DNA of 64,000 nt from Punica granatum (Eukaryota; Streptophyta; Magnoliopsida; Myrtales; Lythraceae): assembly GCF_007655135.1 (NCBI RefSeq), contig NC_045128.1, forward strand, positions 29,978,811 to 30,042,810, written 5' to 3'. Position 1 is the stretch's first letter, and the number at the start of each line of letters is the position of its first letter. Position numbers and translations under genes: made by a program. A model generated the notes under the pieces. That model was not told where the DNA came from and made no database searches. It saw only the letters and a list, made by a program, of their open reading frames with translations. Shown here one piece after another: positions 11,109-22,121 of the stretch.

Positions 11109-13118
11109 ATGGAGCAGGAGCAGGCTGGAACGGAGACCCTAGTGGAAGCTGCTCTGCAAGTCCTGAACACGCCCGACCCGTACGAGAAGGCCCGACTGGG
11201 GGACTCCGTCGCCACCCGGTGGCTCCAAGGCCGCATCGCCCGCCCTTACGATCCCTCCGTAGACCTCCCCGTGCCCGACCGCCCCGCCCGCCTCACCAAT
11301 GTAAGAGCTTATGCAAGTGTATCTTCCTGATTGAACGCTAACCTGTTGAATTGCCTCAGCAAGATGCTTGCAAATTTGCGCAGGTTAAGCTGGTGTCCCC
11401 GAGCCTCATGCCGAAGCTCGGCAAGGCCGGGAGCTTGCAGAGCCGGCAGGCCATCGTCCATAGCCTCGCCCACACCGAGAGCTGGGCCATCGACCTTTCT
11501 TGGGTATTCTCCTGTCTCTTCTAACATTCTTGACACAGCGCAGATAACAGTTTCTCAAACTTAGATCCGAATTTAGGCTCGAAGGGAGTAAAACATGTTT
11601 AAACCCTAACAATATGCTGAAAATAAAGGGTTATCGCAAACTCAAATATTATTAATCAATAGTTCTTCCTGAGATATAAAGTTTTGGCCTTCTGCTACAA
11701 TGAGATGGACTGCATATATATAGGCCTACGACAACTAAGGATAAATTAAAATAGACAATTAGAATCTAGACTAACTTCCTAAAACAAAATAAGTAATTGT
11801 TTCACAATAGAAAACTATGACTCTTGACTTAAATTAAAATGCAAGTAATATCTAATTCTAAATATATTTCTATCTAAATTAAATATACTACCTAATTAAG
11901 ATAATAATATTTTTAATCTATACATTGAGACATCTCATCTTCTCTTTCCACGTGACGAGAATATTTCTTTGATATATCCGAACTATGCTTCTTTGGGCTT
12001 GGGCTGTTTGATATGGATTTGGCCCGAAAAATCCTCATAATCATTAAATTCGGATTTAGGCTTGAGAAACCGTTATTCGCACTGCGTCAATTCCCTTGTT
12101 TCAGTTCGATGTTAAATGTTCGGAGACTTCATACAAGTGTCTAATGATTACTCGCAGTCGATACTCAGTTCACATTTCTGCTTGTTCATTTGATGACATA
12201 AAAACTTGTGGATGTACCGGTGGTAACGGATTTGCAGGTCTCCTGAGAGGATGATTTCAGTGTTCAAACAATGTTCAAAATGGTTGTATGCATTGCGGAT
12301 TTGGTTAATTATGCTTTTACTCTTCTCATCATTCCGTTTCTGTTGTCTCTTGAAGGATATAATCGCCAGATTTGGTAAGCAAGAGTCGATGCCGAGAGAG
12401 TTCTTCACTGACTTCGTGAAGGTGGCCCAAGATGAAGGAAGGCACTTTACCCTCCTCTTGGCCCGTTTGCAGGAGCTCGGATCTTTCTATGGAGCATTGC
12501 CAGCTCACGATGGGCTCTGGGATTCTGCTACCGCCACGTACGGGGACCTCCTAGCACGCCTTGCTATCGAGCATTGTGTCCATGAGGTCGGTTGTCCTTT
12601 GCAATCGCATGTCCTCCCTTTTTCTTAAACTCCTCTGCTTTGAATGTAGAGTAATCTATTCCTTCCAAGTGATAACCTTTTCTCCTCTTGTTCTTCGCGT
12701 GTATGACTGCATCATAATAATGTATTTCACCTGAAAACAGGCAAGAGGGCTCGATGTGCTCCCCACCACGATATCTCGGTTCCGAAATGGAGGGGATGAT
12801 AAGACGGCGGATCTGTTGGAGAGCGTGGTCTACCCAGAGGAGATCACACACTGTGCTGCTGGAGTGAAGTGGTTCAAGTTCCTCTGCTCAAGATCCATTG
12901 GTAGAAAAGATGCAGGCTCTCGGGAAAGTGAAGCGGGTGGACCTGGTGATACAACGGAGGAGTGTGAAGAAGAAGAAGAAGTCATAAAGAGGTTTCATGC
13001 CATAGTGAGGGCATTCTTCAGAGGTCCCCTGAAGCCACCGTTCAATGAGGAAGCAAGGAAAGCTGCCGGGTTTGGGCCTCAATGGTACGAACCTCTCGCT
13101 TTCAAAGAACCCTCCTAG
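11109..13118 (+). CDS. DUF455 / HI0077-type ferritin-fold protein, 4 exons
   Basis: Exons 11109-11300, 11384-11503, 12356-12586 and 12741-13118 join in phase to 921 nt, 306 residues. The protein matches the DUF455 (HI0077-like) family, whose biochemical function I do not know. Residues spaced as in a ferritin-like di-iron fold are visible: E96 in HTESWAI, E131 and H134 in DEGRHF, E181 in HEARGLD, and E215 with H218 in EEITHC. The C-terminus has an acidic loop (about residues 245-257) and ends in FKGP-like FRGPLKPPFN and WYEPL motifs. The start is the first ATG of a frame that runs directly into conserved sequence (TPDPYEKA). Intron 2 is 852 bases and AT-rich. There is no clear signal peptide. 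Metal binding is inferred from the residue pattern. The gene converges on the GINT1-type gene. Confidence 0.92.
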
Positions 13119-14670
13119 GAATGACGTTCTTACTGCTATGATTCAAGCAGCAACACGAATACGATCCATGGATCTCTGTGTGTTTGTTTAGCTGATTGAG
13201 AAGTGAACGTGTGGGGTTTCCAGCTCTGTGGCTTTTCGCCCTTGGTCCCCTTCGCATCATTAGGCTAGAATTGAAGAGTAGAAGAAGAAGGATCTTTGTT
13301 TGTCTTTCATTCGCGAGATACCGGTTGCTATGGTAGTCTGATTGTGTCTGAAGATTTTGTTCGAAATATCAATTCAATTAAGATGAGATGTCGCCAGAGT
13401 TATGCTGAAGTAAGTCAACACTCTACTTAGTGCATTTTATAAATTTTGTTGTTCCACTCAAACCCGTAGAACTTGAGTCATAGACAACTGGGTGTCAAGC
13501 ACAGAACTTGCACATAACCTGGCTTGAACTCCTCTTGGCCAAGCTCAGAACTCGCATGAAACTCTTCTATTCAAGCGTCTATGTCTAGAGACTGAATGAA
13601 GTACTTTCAGTTGTTTTATTCGTACTCGTGGGAGATGTATGGGTAATCGACTAGAGGGTGTTGGGTCCACAGCAACTTAGGAATATCCAAGCACAGAAAA
13701 GCAGGCTTGAGCCGCCCCTTTACCAGTTCGATCCAAGCGTCTGCATAGTACTCAAGGAAGATCGAACGTTTCCCGGTTCCTAAAAAATTGAAATTACAAG
13801 AAAAAAAAAATGGGCAAAAGGAAGACCGTAATGGCAGAGTCCATTTGGTTCACCCCAAGTTAAAAGCCACAGGCTCATAAAAAATAAAAAAATTAAAAAA
13901 AAATCTGCCCAACCTAAACGAAAAACGTTATTATCACAAGCAACGTATGGTTGTGGTCCCCATCCCCTATTGATAAACCTAACAATCGAATCAAAATGGA
14001 TGCAACCAAATAAAAATTGCCGTATCTCAAGTGGGCCCAAAATGTATTGGGGATAACAACGTTGATTGGGACGAAGTAATTTGCCTAGTCATTTCCCATG
14101 CATATGGTCGTGTGCATGCACACATGCACGTGGACATGAAAACAAGGCTAGACCGACAACTACATCGACACAACTTGGCTAGTAGAGAAAATCCTGAATT
14201 CATAATGGAAATCCTAAAAGATTAGATACTCGCGAATACCAGTCTCTTTCTGCGTAAATCCGATCGACTTCGGATTCAGGAGCTATTCCCCGGATTTCAG
14301 ATTTAAGGGCTATTCCCGTGTTCGTTACAAAAAATCCCAAAGATAATAACAAGACAAGAGGTGACCCAACAAACACACACAATTTCGCATATGGAACATT
14401 TACCAGAAGGGAAAAATCTGCCTGTGGCGTTTACCAATGTACATCATCAACCCAACTAAGCTGTGCACTTTCTGCGAAACTAAACTAAGCCCCCTCAAAA
14501 ATTCATAGAAAACACAAAGTAAAAATCCACCCAACCTATGCTCTAATCCACAAACCATCAAAGAAGTATGAACAAGCTTATGATCAGCAGAATAAGAAGA
14601 ATGTACCTAAATCAAGAAGAAGAGTATGCCTTTTAATCTTCCCGATCACTACTGTCCTCGGTTAAAAAGC
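13119..14670. other. Spacer between DUF455 and GINT1-type genes
   Basis: This is a convergent intergenic gap of about 1.55 kb. The first about 270 bases are probably the DUF455 3' UTR and the last about 250 bases the 3' UTR of the GINT1-type gene on the other strand. The middle contains poly-A/T-rich stretches (13798-13910) and CATGCA/GCATGC motifs (about 14097-14127). I see no exon here, and in particular no kinase motifs of the PDK1 gene expected from Arabidopsis gene order. Confidence 0.5.
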
Positions 14671-16618
14671 CTATAAATCCCACCCGTCTTTCCTACCGTT
14701 GAACTCCCACTTCCGTCCTCCCAGGCCCCCATACATCTCCGAGAACCTCACGAGGCACTTGCTCCTTATCCCGTAATGCACTTGTGTGTTACGGCTTATA
14801 GCAGCCCCTGAGAACTTGGACGTGTCAATCGCCCACGCGGGCCTCACGTACTCTACAGTCCTCAGGGAGGAGCTCGCATTAGCATATAGATAGTTCAGCA
14901 GGACATCCTCGCAGTTGAAAAACTCATCCACAAGCTCCCTCCCTGCCTTCGCCTCGGCACTCCAGTACCTCTGGAAAGCTAGTCTTAAGTCCATAAAGGC
15001 GGCCCCAGTGAGGATCATATTGTAACCCCCGTGGGCCCGCGCAAACTTCTCTGCCCGGTACTTGAGCGGGCTGCCTGCAACCAATCGTGGGTAGAAGCCG
15101 ACAATCCGATCAGGGTGCTGACGCCACACGTTGAACCCTCTCTCCACATCGTCGCACGTCATCATTATATCGTCATCCAGTTCCAGAACCGCCCGGGTCG
15201 TAATCAAAGAGTCCACCTTAAACCGGTTGTTCAGTGAGTTCTTACCCTCAACACGAATCCTTACTGGAACCGCAGAGTCAAAATCAGTCAGCTTTGGCGG
15301 AATCCCCTTGTTCCACACCACTACAATCTCCTTCACGGAGGAGCACCTCGAGTAGTGCTTCACGTACATCTTCAAGTTCCAGAGACGAGCGTCGTAGGTC
15401 ATGGTCAAAAGCGTGAACTGGGAGTGCTGGCCTTTCAATGGGTAAGCTTCCTGGGCCCCATTGCCTCCATAGATATATTTAACACCATTGCACATTAAAA
15501 CTGCCCCAACTGAGAAAATTACGGCGAGGATGAATTTACCCATGCAGGTATTAGTCCTCACCCAGCCTCGGAGAAGTGATGGGGCCCGGTTCAATCGGGT
15601 GCAGAGCCACCAAACCTTGGAGGAGAGAGCACCATCACGCTCCCACGCCCACAAGGCACTACTATTGTAATTTCCTTTTTTGCCCAGACCATAACTGCAC
15701 CAGTTCAAAGGAATAATGCACTTCACAGCCCCAACAATAGCGCCCATTAAGATAATAATTGCAGCAACTCCCATGACAGAAGCAACACCAAAGATGAACC
15801 TAAGAACAGAATCTCCCGAGGGAACCCGGTCACCGTCCATTACTGCGATCCACTCGCCTGAAGGGAGCTGCTGAGCATCGAGGTGGTGGTAACGAGCCCC
15901 GTTCCAAGCGTTCCTACCCTTTGCGGGCTCTTCTATGCCCAAAGAGACCTCAACTTCTCTGTATTCATTCTTAGTGAGCATCTCCACCTTGAAGACCCGA
16001 ACTCTCCGTCCATATGTTTCCCCAGAGTCCTGGCCCACGCGATAGAGGTCTCCATTGTAGACAAAGGGCCTGCCTCCATTACGAGCTCCAACACTCTTTT
16101 CGGTATTGTAAATAGGGTTCCGCTTGTGAGGTATCCAAGGACCGAGCGGAGAGTTGCTATACCAGATTTCTAATTGGCCGTTTTTCCTCGCACCAAAACC
16201 AGTGTGGTCTGACCCGAAAAGCCAGTACATTCCATTGTGGTTTATTATGAATGCATCAACAAGGGGCTTCTTCATGATTATCTTTTCCAGTTTCCATTGC
16301 AAGGGGAAGTTGACGGCACTGTAGATTCTAAGGTCTCCCTTCCCACTGCTTTCAGGCATCATATATATCTGGACAAACAAATGGAGTCAGCCACTTAGCT
16401 GAAAAGAGGTTTAACATGCTCATGCTAAATTTGAAGGCCCTGACTTACTTGTCCCTGGTATTCAAAAACATATGGATACGAAAGATGCCAGTCCTCATCC
16501 AATGCAATACCCAACGGTTCCCATGTTGCTCCTTTATCTGTGCTCTTAGCAACTCCAATGTCACCTTGCATTGTTATGGAGTTCTTGGTTTCATAGAAGA
16601 GGTAAAGATTATCTTCCT

Positions 16619-16654
<36 letters not shown>

Positions 16655-19156
16655 TAGATTAATCACCCTTGAAAACAAGTGAGTTTTAAAGAGAGGAGGA
16701 GGAAAAGAAAAAGGAACACTTCCCAGATATTGGATAACTAATCATGCAGACGTCTCACTCGGTCCTCTTACCACTAACAGTGTAACATGAAAATACAATC
16801 TTTTTCCATAATGTAGCACTAACACCAGACCACATTTTCCTTGATGCTCTCATGGGTTAAAAACATAAGAGAAGTAGCTCCTCCTTTCCTGGTAATAGAT
16901 GATCCAAAGACAGGGTCCATTTCTCACAATCTTACTATTCTAATTTGTTTCATCACCATCATTCTCGATTGCGGTTTCATTGAATTCCTCTGTCATCCCT
17001 CTCAACAAAATAATATTCTCTAGGCAAAGTTAAATCATCCCCGCAGCTGACACTCAATCCATCTTAAATAGCTTTATGTGGCTACTATGACTCTTTCGCT
17101 AACTATTACACCGGTTAATATGAAACTATCTGAAGGCAGATCTGGATCCATCATGAAACAAAATTTTCACCAACACAGTAAAATTTCAATTTAATTCAGG
17201 CCTCGTGTTATTCAATCAAACAAGATTTCAACTAAGCAAAAGATACTGCCAAGTCAACCAACCAAAGGATTAGGAAGTTAAAAAAAAAGACAAAAAAAAG
17301 AAGAAAAAGAAGAAAAAGAAGAAGAAGAAGACAGAACCATATTCAGCAAAATCCAGATATATAAAAAGAGAAGTCCAGTTCGATTAAGCCTTTGAGCAAC
17401 ATGATTAGTTTCACGACTTCAAGGTCAGTAAACTCTCAAGTGGGTCCAAAGATCCAAAGTAACAGAATATCTAGTTTTACATTGACATGTGTGAAAGATT
17501 GTCTCCAATGAACCTCTGTTTTATGCATCTTAGGCCACTTGCCTCAGGGACCACAATATAAAAAGTAACACAGTACGAGTAAATATTCTGCACCTCGAGA
17601 AGTTTCTTTCTCAAATAGAAGCTAAGGAAAAAGAATAAACAATTGATTTATGCATGGTCACATGAAAAACGCACACACATGCTACCAACCATGGGCCCCC
17701 GTAAGACAATGCTCTCTATGGTCCACTTTTCTTTTATAATCAATTCTCAACCAACCAATGCTAGGTGTTGCATGCAATTTTCATCCTCGGTCAGACTCGA
17801 GCTATATACTTATCCAAGAAGAAAACAGTAGATGCCAAATCCGAGTATAACCAATGAAAACTTAGAATGTGATGTAAGAGTCACATAACCAAGAGATAAA
17901 CATGAAAAGGGAAAAGTTGAACGAGAGCAACTCAAAGAATATGACAATAAACAATGGAAAAATGATAAATTTACCTGCAAATAAATAAAGGGATCTGCAA
18001 CAAAGTTACTGGGGAAACCAGCATCGGACATAGAAGCACAGGTCACAACTGGGTTAGCCACTGGCCACGCCGCAGTCTGATCCCTCCACATGTTCACCTG
18101 CATAGACAAATTCCAAATACTCTTTTGTAAGTCCAATGCCAAATCATATAACCGGTTTAGGATATTCTGTGGGATGAACTGCAAAATTCAGCTTAATCGC
18201 TGCATATGAAGCAAGAAAAATACAGATTCAAAAACCCATTTAGATTCGGAAAAGTTTAACACCCATACAAGTGCCTGTGAAGATCAAAATGAACCCCAAA
18301 AAAGTTCCAAAAGCCGAGATTCAGAAAAGGGAGAACCTCAAAAGGCCACCACACAAAAGAAGTAAACTTGCACAAAAATTATCCCCTAAAAACGAAACTC
18401 TTCAAAAGGCTCCCTTCGAGTTGATGTGCCCAAACAGACACTGAAATGGAGATGTCACGTGAGAACCTAGTACGCTGTACGATAAGTAACGGGTAATGTC
18501 TCTCACTTCTTTTTCCACTTCAAAATGCTTTTAAGAAAATAAAAATAAAAATAAAAAGAATTAAGATGCATCCTGGTATGCACTTCTTCCGCCAAAATTG
18601 CAGAAAAATGCTCTCTTTTTTTTTCTTTCTTTTTTTTTTGTAAAATGGCGAGGAAGAAAAATATTCAAATGCAACTTCATTCTTCAGTCAAAAAGCTTCT
18701 TTGGACAAAAAGGCTGATGGAAAACTTAACTGGGGTTCATAATTACTCAATCCTTCCATGAAAAATACGGTTTTTTAGAGAGAGAAAGAGGGAGAGAGAT
18801 TTTACAGTTTCAATGGGCTTGAGGGCGAGCGGAGAATCCCCGTAGAAAACGCCAACCGACCAAGACCCCTCGCTGTCCTCCCGGCAACCGAGCGAGGCCA
18901 CGCCATCGCCACCGCCGGCACGTACGTACGGCGGCTTGAAGGCGAGCCAGGCGTAGAGCGTGCCGATCGACCCGAACAACGCGAGGCAACCCAGGAAGAA
19001 GACCCCGCACGACGACAAAACCCTATTGGACGGCTGGTCGTGGCACCTCCACCGGCACCAGCACCGGAGGCTGAAGACGCAGCAGCCGGGGGGGCCGGCG
19101 CCGACGACGCTGGTGAGGGGCGAGTTGGCCGCGATAGGGGTGGAGGCGATGCCCAT
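14671..19156 (-). CDS. GINT1: Glucosamine inositolphosphorylceramide transferase (GINT1-type, GT64), 4 exons
   Basis: GINT1-type enzymes add N-acetylglucosamine to inositolphosphorylceramide in the Golgi, making plant GIPC sphingolipids. Exons in transcript order: 19156-18806, 18097-17975, 16616-16449, 16368-14671; 2,340 nt, 779 residues (family about 765). Layout: hydrophobic segment at residues about 46-73, an N-terminal beta-propeller-like domain (about 105-400, with AAWPVANPVVTC, LYLFYETKNS and YMMPES), further hydrophobic segments at about 401-429 and 490-510, and a C-terminal GT64 exostosin-like domain (about 530-779). The GT64 domain has the metal-binding DDD at 612-614 (LELDDDIMM), then FNCEDVLLNYLYAN and the terminal GRKDGWDL. 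The start is the first ATG of the frame; an in-frame TAA lies upstream at about 19270. The polypyrimidine tract before exon 3 is a (CT)n microsatellite. Substrate is inferred from the family. Confidence 0.93.
16623..16652. repeat. (GA)n microsatellite forming an intron polypyrimidine tract
   Basis: About 30 bases of GA dinucleotide repeat on the + strand. On the coding (-) strand it reads (CT)n and ends in TTTCAG directly before exon 3 of the GINT1-type gene at 16616, so the microsatellite serves as the pyrimidine tract of that 3' splice site. Confidence 0.9.
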
Positions 19157-19206
19157 ACCGGGTTGACAATCAGGCTCAGGCACGGGGGGAGGGGTGTACT
19201 CAGGCG

Positions 19207-19257
19207 TCAATGGGGGGTGATTCGGCGACGAGGGTTTGCTGTCGACGGCGTCCCCAT
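19207..19257 (-). other. Possible upstream ORF in the GINT1-type leader
   Basis: If the transcript starts upstream of 19257, the first ATG on the coding strand (19257-19255, context GCCGCATGG) opens a 17-codon uORF ending at TGA 19209-19207. That is about 50 bases before the main ATG and in another frame. It could reduce translation of the main ORF. Whether it is transcribed is unknown. Confidence 0.35.
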
Positions 19258-19269
19258 GCGGCGGAGATT

Positions 19270-19600
19270 ATAAATAGAGATGGGCAGACGGGGCGGGTGT
19301 GGAAATCAGGTGGATAGAGGCGGCTATGGCTGAAGGTTCTGTTGGGTCGGTTACGACGAGGCGGATTAGGGCAAATGAGCGGTTTCCCCGCTTGGGTTCT
19401 GTTAGCTATGGCGGCCACTCTCTCTCCCCTCCCGCTCTCTCTCTCTCTCTCTCTCTCTCTCTAGAAAGGTGACAAGGAAACGAAGGGGTTTTTGGATTTG
19501 CAGAGGAAGACGTTACAGTCAGAGGGCACGTATCAGCATTTCATCCACACCCCACATGTACTTATATACAAGAGAAATTTGGTCTTGTTTTGGCTTCAAA
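19270..19600 (-). promoter_or_regulatory. Promoter/leader region of the GINT1-type gene with (CT)n tract
   Basis: Upstream of the GINT1-type gene the + strand carries a (CT)n microsatellite at about 19434-19463, which is (GA)n in the direction of transcription. GC content drops sharply at about 19550, marking the end of the gene island. No canonical TATAAA in the right orientation was identified. Confidence 0.4.
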
Positions 19601-19928
19601 ATCACATCATCATATATATTATAATAATTTAACTTTTTTAGTTAAAATTATGGACTGCAGCAGTAGAAACATTGTCACCGTCCGTACTGTTCGCGAACGT
19701 ATCAGACGAACCGAACAACTAGCGCAAGGTCCCATTAACGTAGCACTACCAAAGACTATATAGTTTATAGAAGTCGGTGTCCCAAAGTCCAGACCAAAGA
19801 GCACATAACTAGTAAATGTTTTTGATAAATGCACTAGAAGGGATTTAAATTTGGGATTAACAAATCATATGAAAGTAAGCTTGTTAGTCACTAAATCACT
19901 ACCTTTGGTGGTTTAATAATTTAATTTT

Positions 19929-20093
19929 GGTTGGGCTAAATATACACCCCATATGACTAGGGTAATCCTTTTATGGTAAATTGATAAACTTAGGCACTAA
20001 AAGATGGGATATTATAGAGAGATGAAATGTAACTTTGTCCATTTACCATAAAAGGAGCAACCCTAGCCATATAGGCGTATATTAGCCCCATCC
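19929..20093. mobile_element. 165-bp MULE-type MITE with 9-bp target duplication
   Basis: The termini are inverted: GGTTGGGCTAAATATAC on the left, and the reverse complement of the right end starts GGATGGGGCTAATATACG. The arms stay similar for about 50 bases (both contain CTAGGGT and CTTTTATGGTAAAT). TTTAATTTT flanks the element on both sides (19920-19928 and 20094-20102). A 9-bp duplication is typical of Mutator-like elements. No coding capacity. Confidence 0.85.
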
Positions 20094-20114
20094 TTTAATT
20101 TTTCTCTATTATAA

Positions 20115-20245
20115 TGAAGACACGTGTGCGTAGTACAACAAAATAGAAATTCTAAATAACTAATAAAGAGTCACGATTAGTCCAACAATGAGTATTGAAC
20201 TTGAAATTTCTTGGTTTTCAGGCGAAAGCGTGCGCCACTGCTACA
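20115..20245 (-). mobile_element. tRNA-derived SINE copy, minus orientation
   Basis: The reverse complement has a tRNA-like head with an A-box region (GTAGCAGTGGCGCACGC) and a B-box-like region (AAGTTCAATACT). It is followed by a tail, TTTATTAGTTATTTAGAATTT, shared in form with the copies at 21442-21600 and 34845-34995. No clean target duplication was found. Confidence 0.65.
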
Positions 20246-20282
20246 CCTTCTTTGATAATAATAATTTATTTGAGAAAGAAGG

Positions 20283-20385
20283 TATAGCATACCGACACGT
20301 TCTTGCCTGTCAACTAAGATATTATAAGTTTGATTCTCGTACTGTAACTACATGTGTCTCTTTATTAAATATTAACATAACATTT
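20283..20385 (+). mobile_element. SINE fragment, plus orientation
   Basis: Partial copy of the same SINE family. It shows the head (TATAGCATACCGACACG), a diverged box B (AAGTTTGATTCTCG) and the start of the tail (GTGTCTCTTTATTAAATATTA). It abuts the minus-strand SINE at 20115-20245. Confidence 0.5.
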
Positions 20386-20690
20386 GGTAGCGAAGTTAAG
20401 TTTGATTTGAGGAGATGAAAACAAAAGTAGTTATGAAAAGTATGTGAGAGAATTTGAAAAAGAAAATGAAAGTATTAATTATGTTGTTGAATTGAGGAAA
20501 AAAAAAAAGTCGAATAGTTGAGAGAATTTAAATATTAAAAATTATTTGTAATAATAGATAAGAAAAATATGAGAGAAAATTTGAAGAAAAAGATAAAAAA
20601 AAGTAATGATTGTATTGTTAAATTGAGAAAAAAGTTAAGTTAAGTTTAATTTTGTGAACGAACAAGCTTGACTTTCATTTCATTATATTA
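20386..20690. repeat. AT-rich repeat with internal duplication, inverted partner at 31155-31400
   Basis: About 300 bases starting near ACATTTGGTAGCGAAGTTAAG. Two internal units share AAAGTA-TAATTATGTTGTTGAATTGAG-like sequence. The reverse complement of 31155-31400 has the same order of words: CATTTGGTTTTAAAGTTGAGT, TGTGTTGTTGAATTATGAG, ATAGTTGAGAGAATTTAA. This is a dispersed non-coding repeat, probably MITE-like; boundaries are approximate. Confidence 0.55.
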
Positions 20691-21009
20691 AAATCATGGG
20701 TTATAAAAAATAAAAAGTAATAATAATTTATCCTATTTTATCATAAAGAATTTTTCTTTTGCAATAAAACGCTTAGATGCCAGTCGGTTATTCAAGAGAT
20801 ACCCTGCTTGCTTTTCTTAAGTATACTGGTCATTTTACCCACGTGTTATGCGAGTCGTTCCTCATAAAAAATAATATATATTATTATTATAATATATCTT
20901 TAAAATATTAATTAGTTTATCATTACTTAATTAATTTACTCATTTAAAAAATTCATTCATCCATTTTATTAATAATATTTAACATAATCAAATTTTTAAA
21001 AAATATTTT

Positions 21010-21250
21010 TATCAAAATTCATGTAATATTTTTATTATTGCATTTCATTTTGAAACCTACATCATATTTTTATTTGTAAATTCTTCTACAATATTTTTGT
21101 CTTTTATCATTTTAATGTAGATTATTTAGTAAAAAAACTTATGAATTCTTTATCAATTATTAATTATTTAAATTTTTTCATTTTTATTTTTGCAAATTTG
21201 ATTTTACATGTAATTCATGGCCCATGAAACATTTAAATAATTTTATCTAA
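21010..21250. repeat. AT-rich dispersed repeat, related to 23240-23470
   Basis: Shares an ordered series of words with 23240-23470 in the same orientation: TTTTTATTATT, ATTATTTAGTAAAAA versus TTAATTAGTAAAAACTT, and TGATTTTACATGTAATT followed by CCCATGAAACAT. It is diverged and non-coding, probably an old transposon end. Confidence 0.45.
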
Positions 21251-21441
21251 TAATGAATATAGTAAAACCCTAAAATAGAATAGACCGATGAGAAGGGCAT
21301 GAATTCAAAGTTGGAGTGGATAGAAATTCGAGAGTGATACTCATCTTCTTGAATAAGTAGACCATGATTTCCATAATTAATGAGAAGGAAAGGTCTCTCA
21401 ACTTTGAGCCGAGGGTTTGGCTATCCAACAAAATTCAAGCA

Positions 21442-21600
21442 GCGACATCAAAAGATGGCATAGTGTAATGACACACGCTATCGCCTGTTGACCTAAAGGT
21501 CGCAGACTTAATATCTGATGGGAGTATATGTGTCCCTTTATTAGTTATTTAGGATTTATCTTTTATTGTATTAGGCTTTGGGCCTCTTTTATAATCGAAA
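21442..21600 (+). mobile_element. tRNA-derived SINE with 12-bp target duplication
   Basis: About 159 bases. The head has an A-box region (TAGTGTAATGACACACGC) and a box B-like region (AAGGTCGCAGACTTAAT). The tail contains TTTATTAGTTATTTAGGATT and TTGTATTAGGCTTTGGGCC and ends in an A-run. AAAATTCAAGCA occurs on both sides (21430-21441 and 21601-21612), a good retroposition duplication. This is the best-defined copy of the family in the window. Confidence 0.85.
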
Positions 21601-22121
21601 AAAATTCAAGCAATAGCATTCATCCTTTCTCTATCGTCTCGGCATTATATATTATATATAGATGTATGGATTTGAGTTTTGTAAACAAAAAAATTCATAA
21701 TTGAGAGAGCATTATTTTTTAATGAACCAATCCGATGTGAACTAAATTAATTGTCATCTATTGAATTTCCGTATATCAAAGTGCAGGTCCCAAATTTTAC
21801 TCTCTCTTTTTCAAGGTGCTTCGATGCAAGTTTAATACAGTCAATTTTGAAAACCGTTGGATCAATTTTTATCCATCCGATCAATCTAATGAACATTTAG
21901 AGAAGACGAATACGTCACTTTAATTCATAAAAGATAAAAGAGATACATGACTCTATAAACATTTCGATGAATATAGTATGGTCCGGACCACTTCTCCTAA
22001 TACTCAGAAAAGAAAAGACAGTACTCTGTAAAATCTCTATATGGAACATCATTATACTAGGTATTTTACCTCCTTTATAATAAATAAATAAATAAATCTC
22101 TATGTGGAACAAGACAGCCAA

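Noticed and set aside
11504..12355. Possible separate small gene in DUF455 intron 2
   Set aside because: The sequence is AT-rich with no coding stretch; both splice sites of the host intron are sound.
15031..15670. Plus-strand ORFs within the GINT1-type last exon
   Set aside because: Antisense to a strongly supported coding exon and without recognisable domains.
19263..19280. TATAAATA near the GINT1-type gene as its TATA box
   Set aside because: The consensus reads on the plus strand, opposite to transcription, and its position would place the start inside the uORF.
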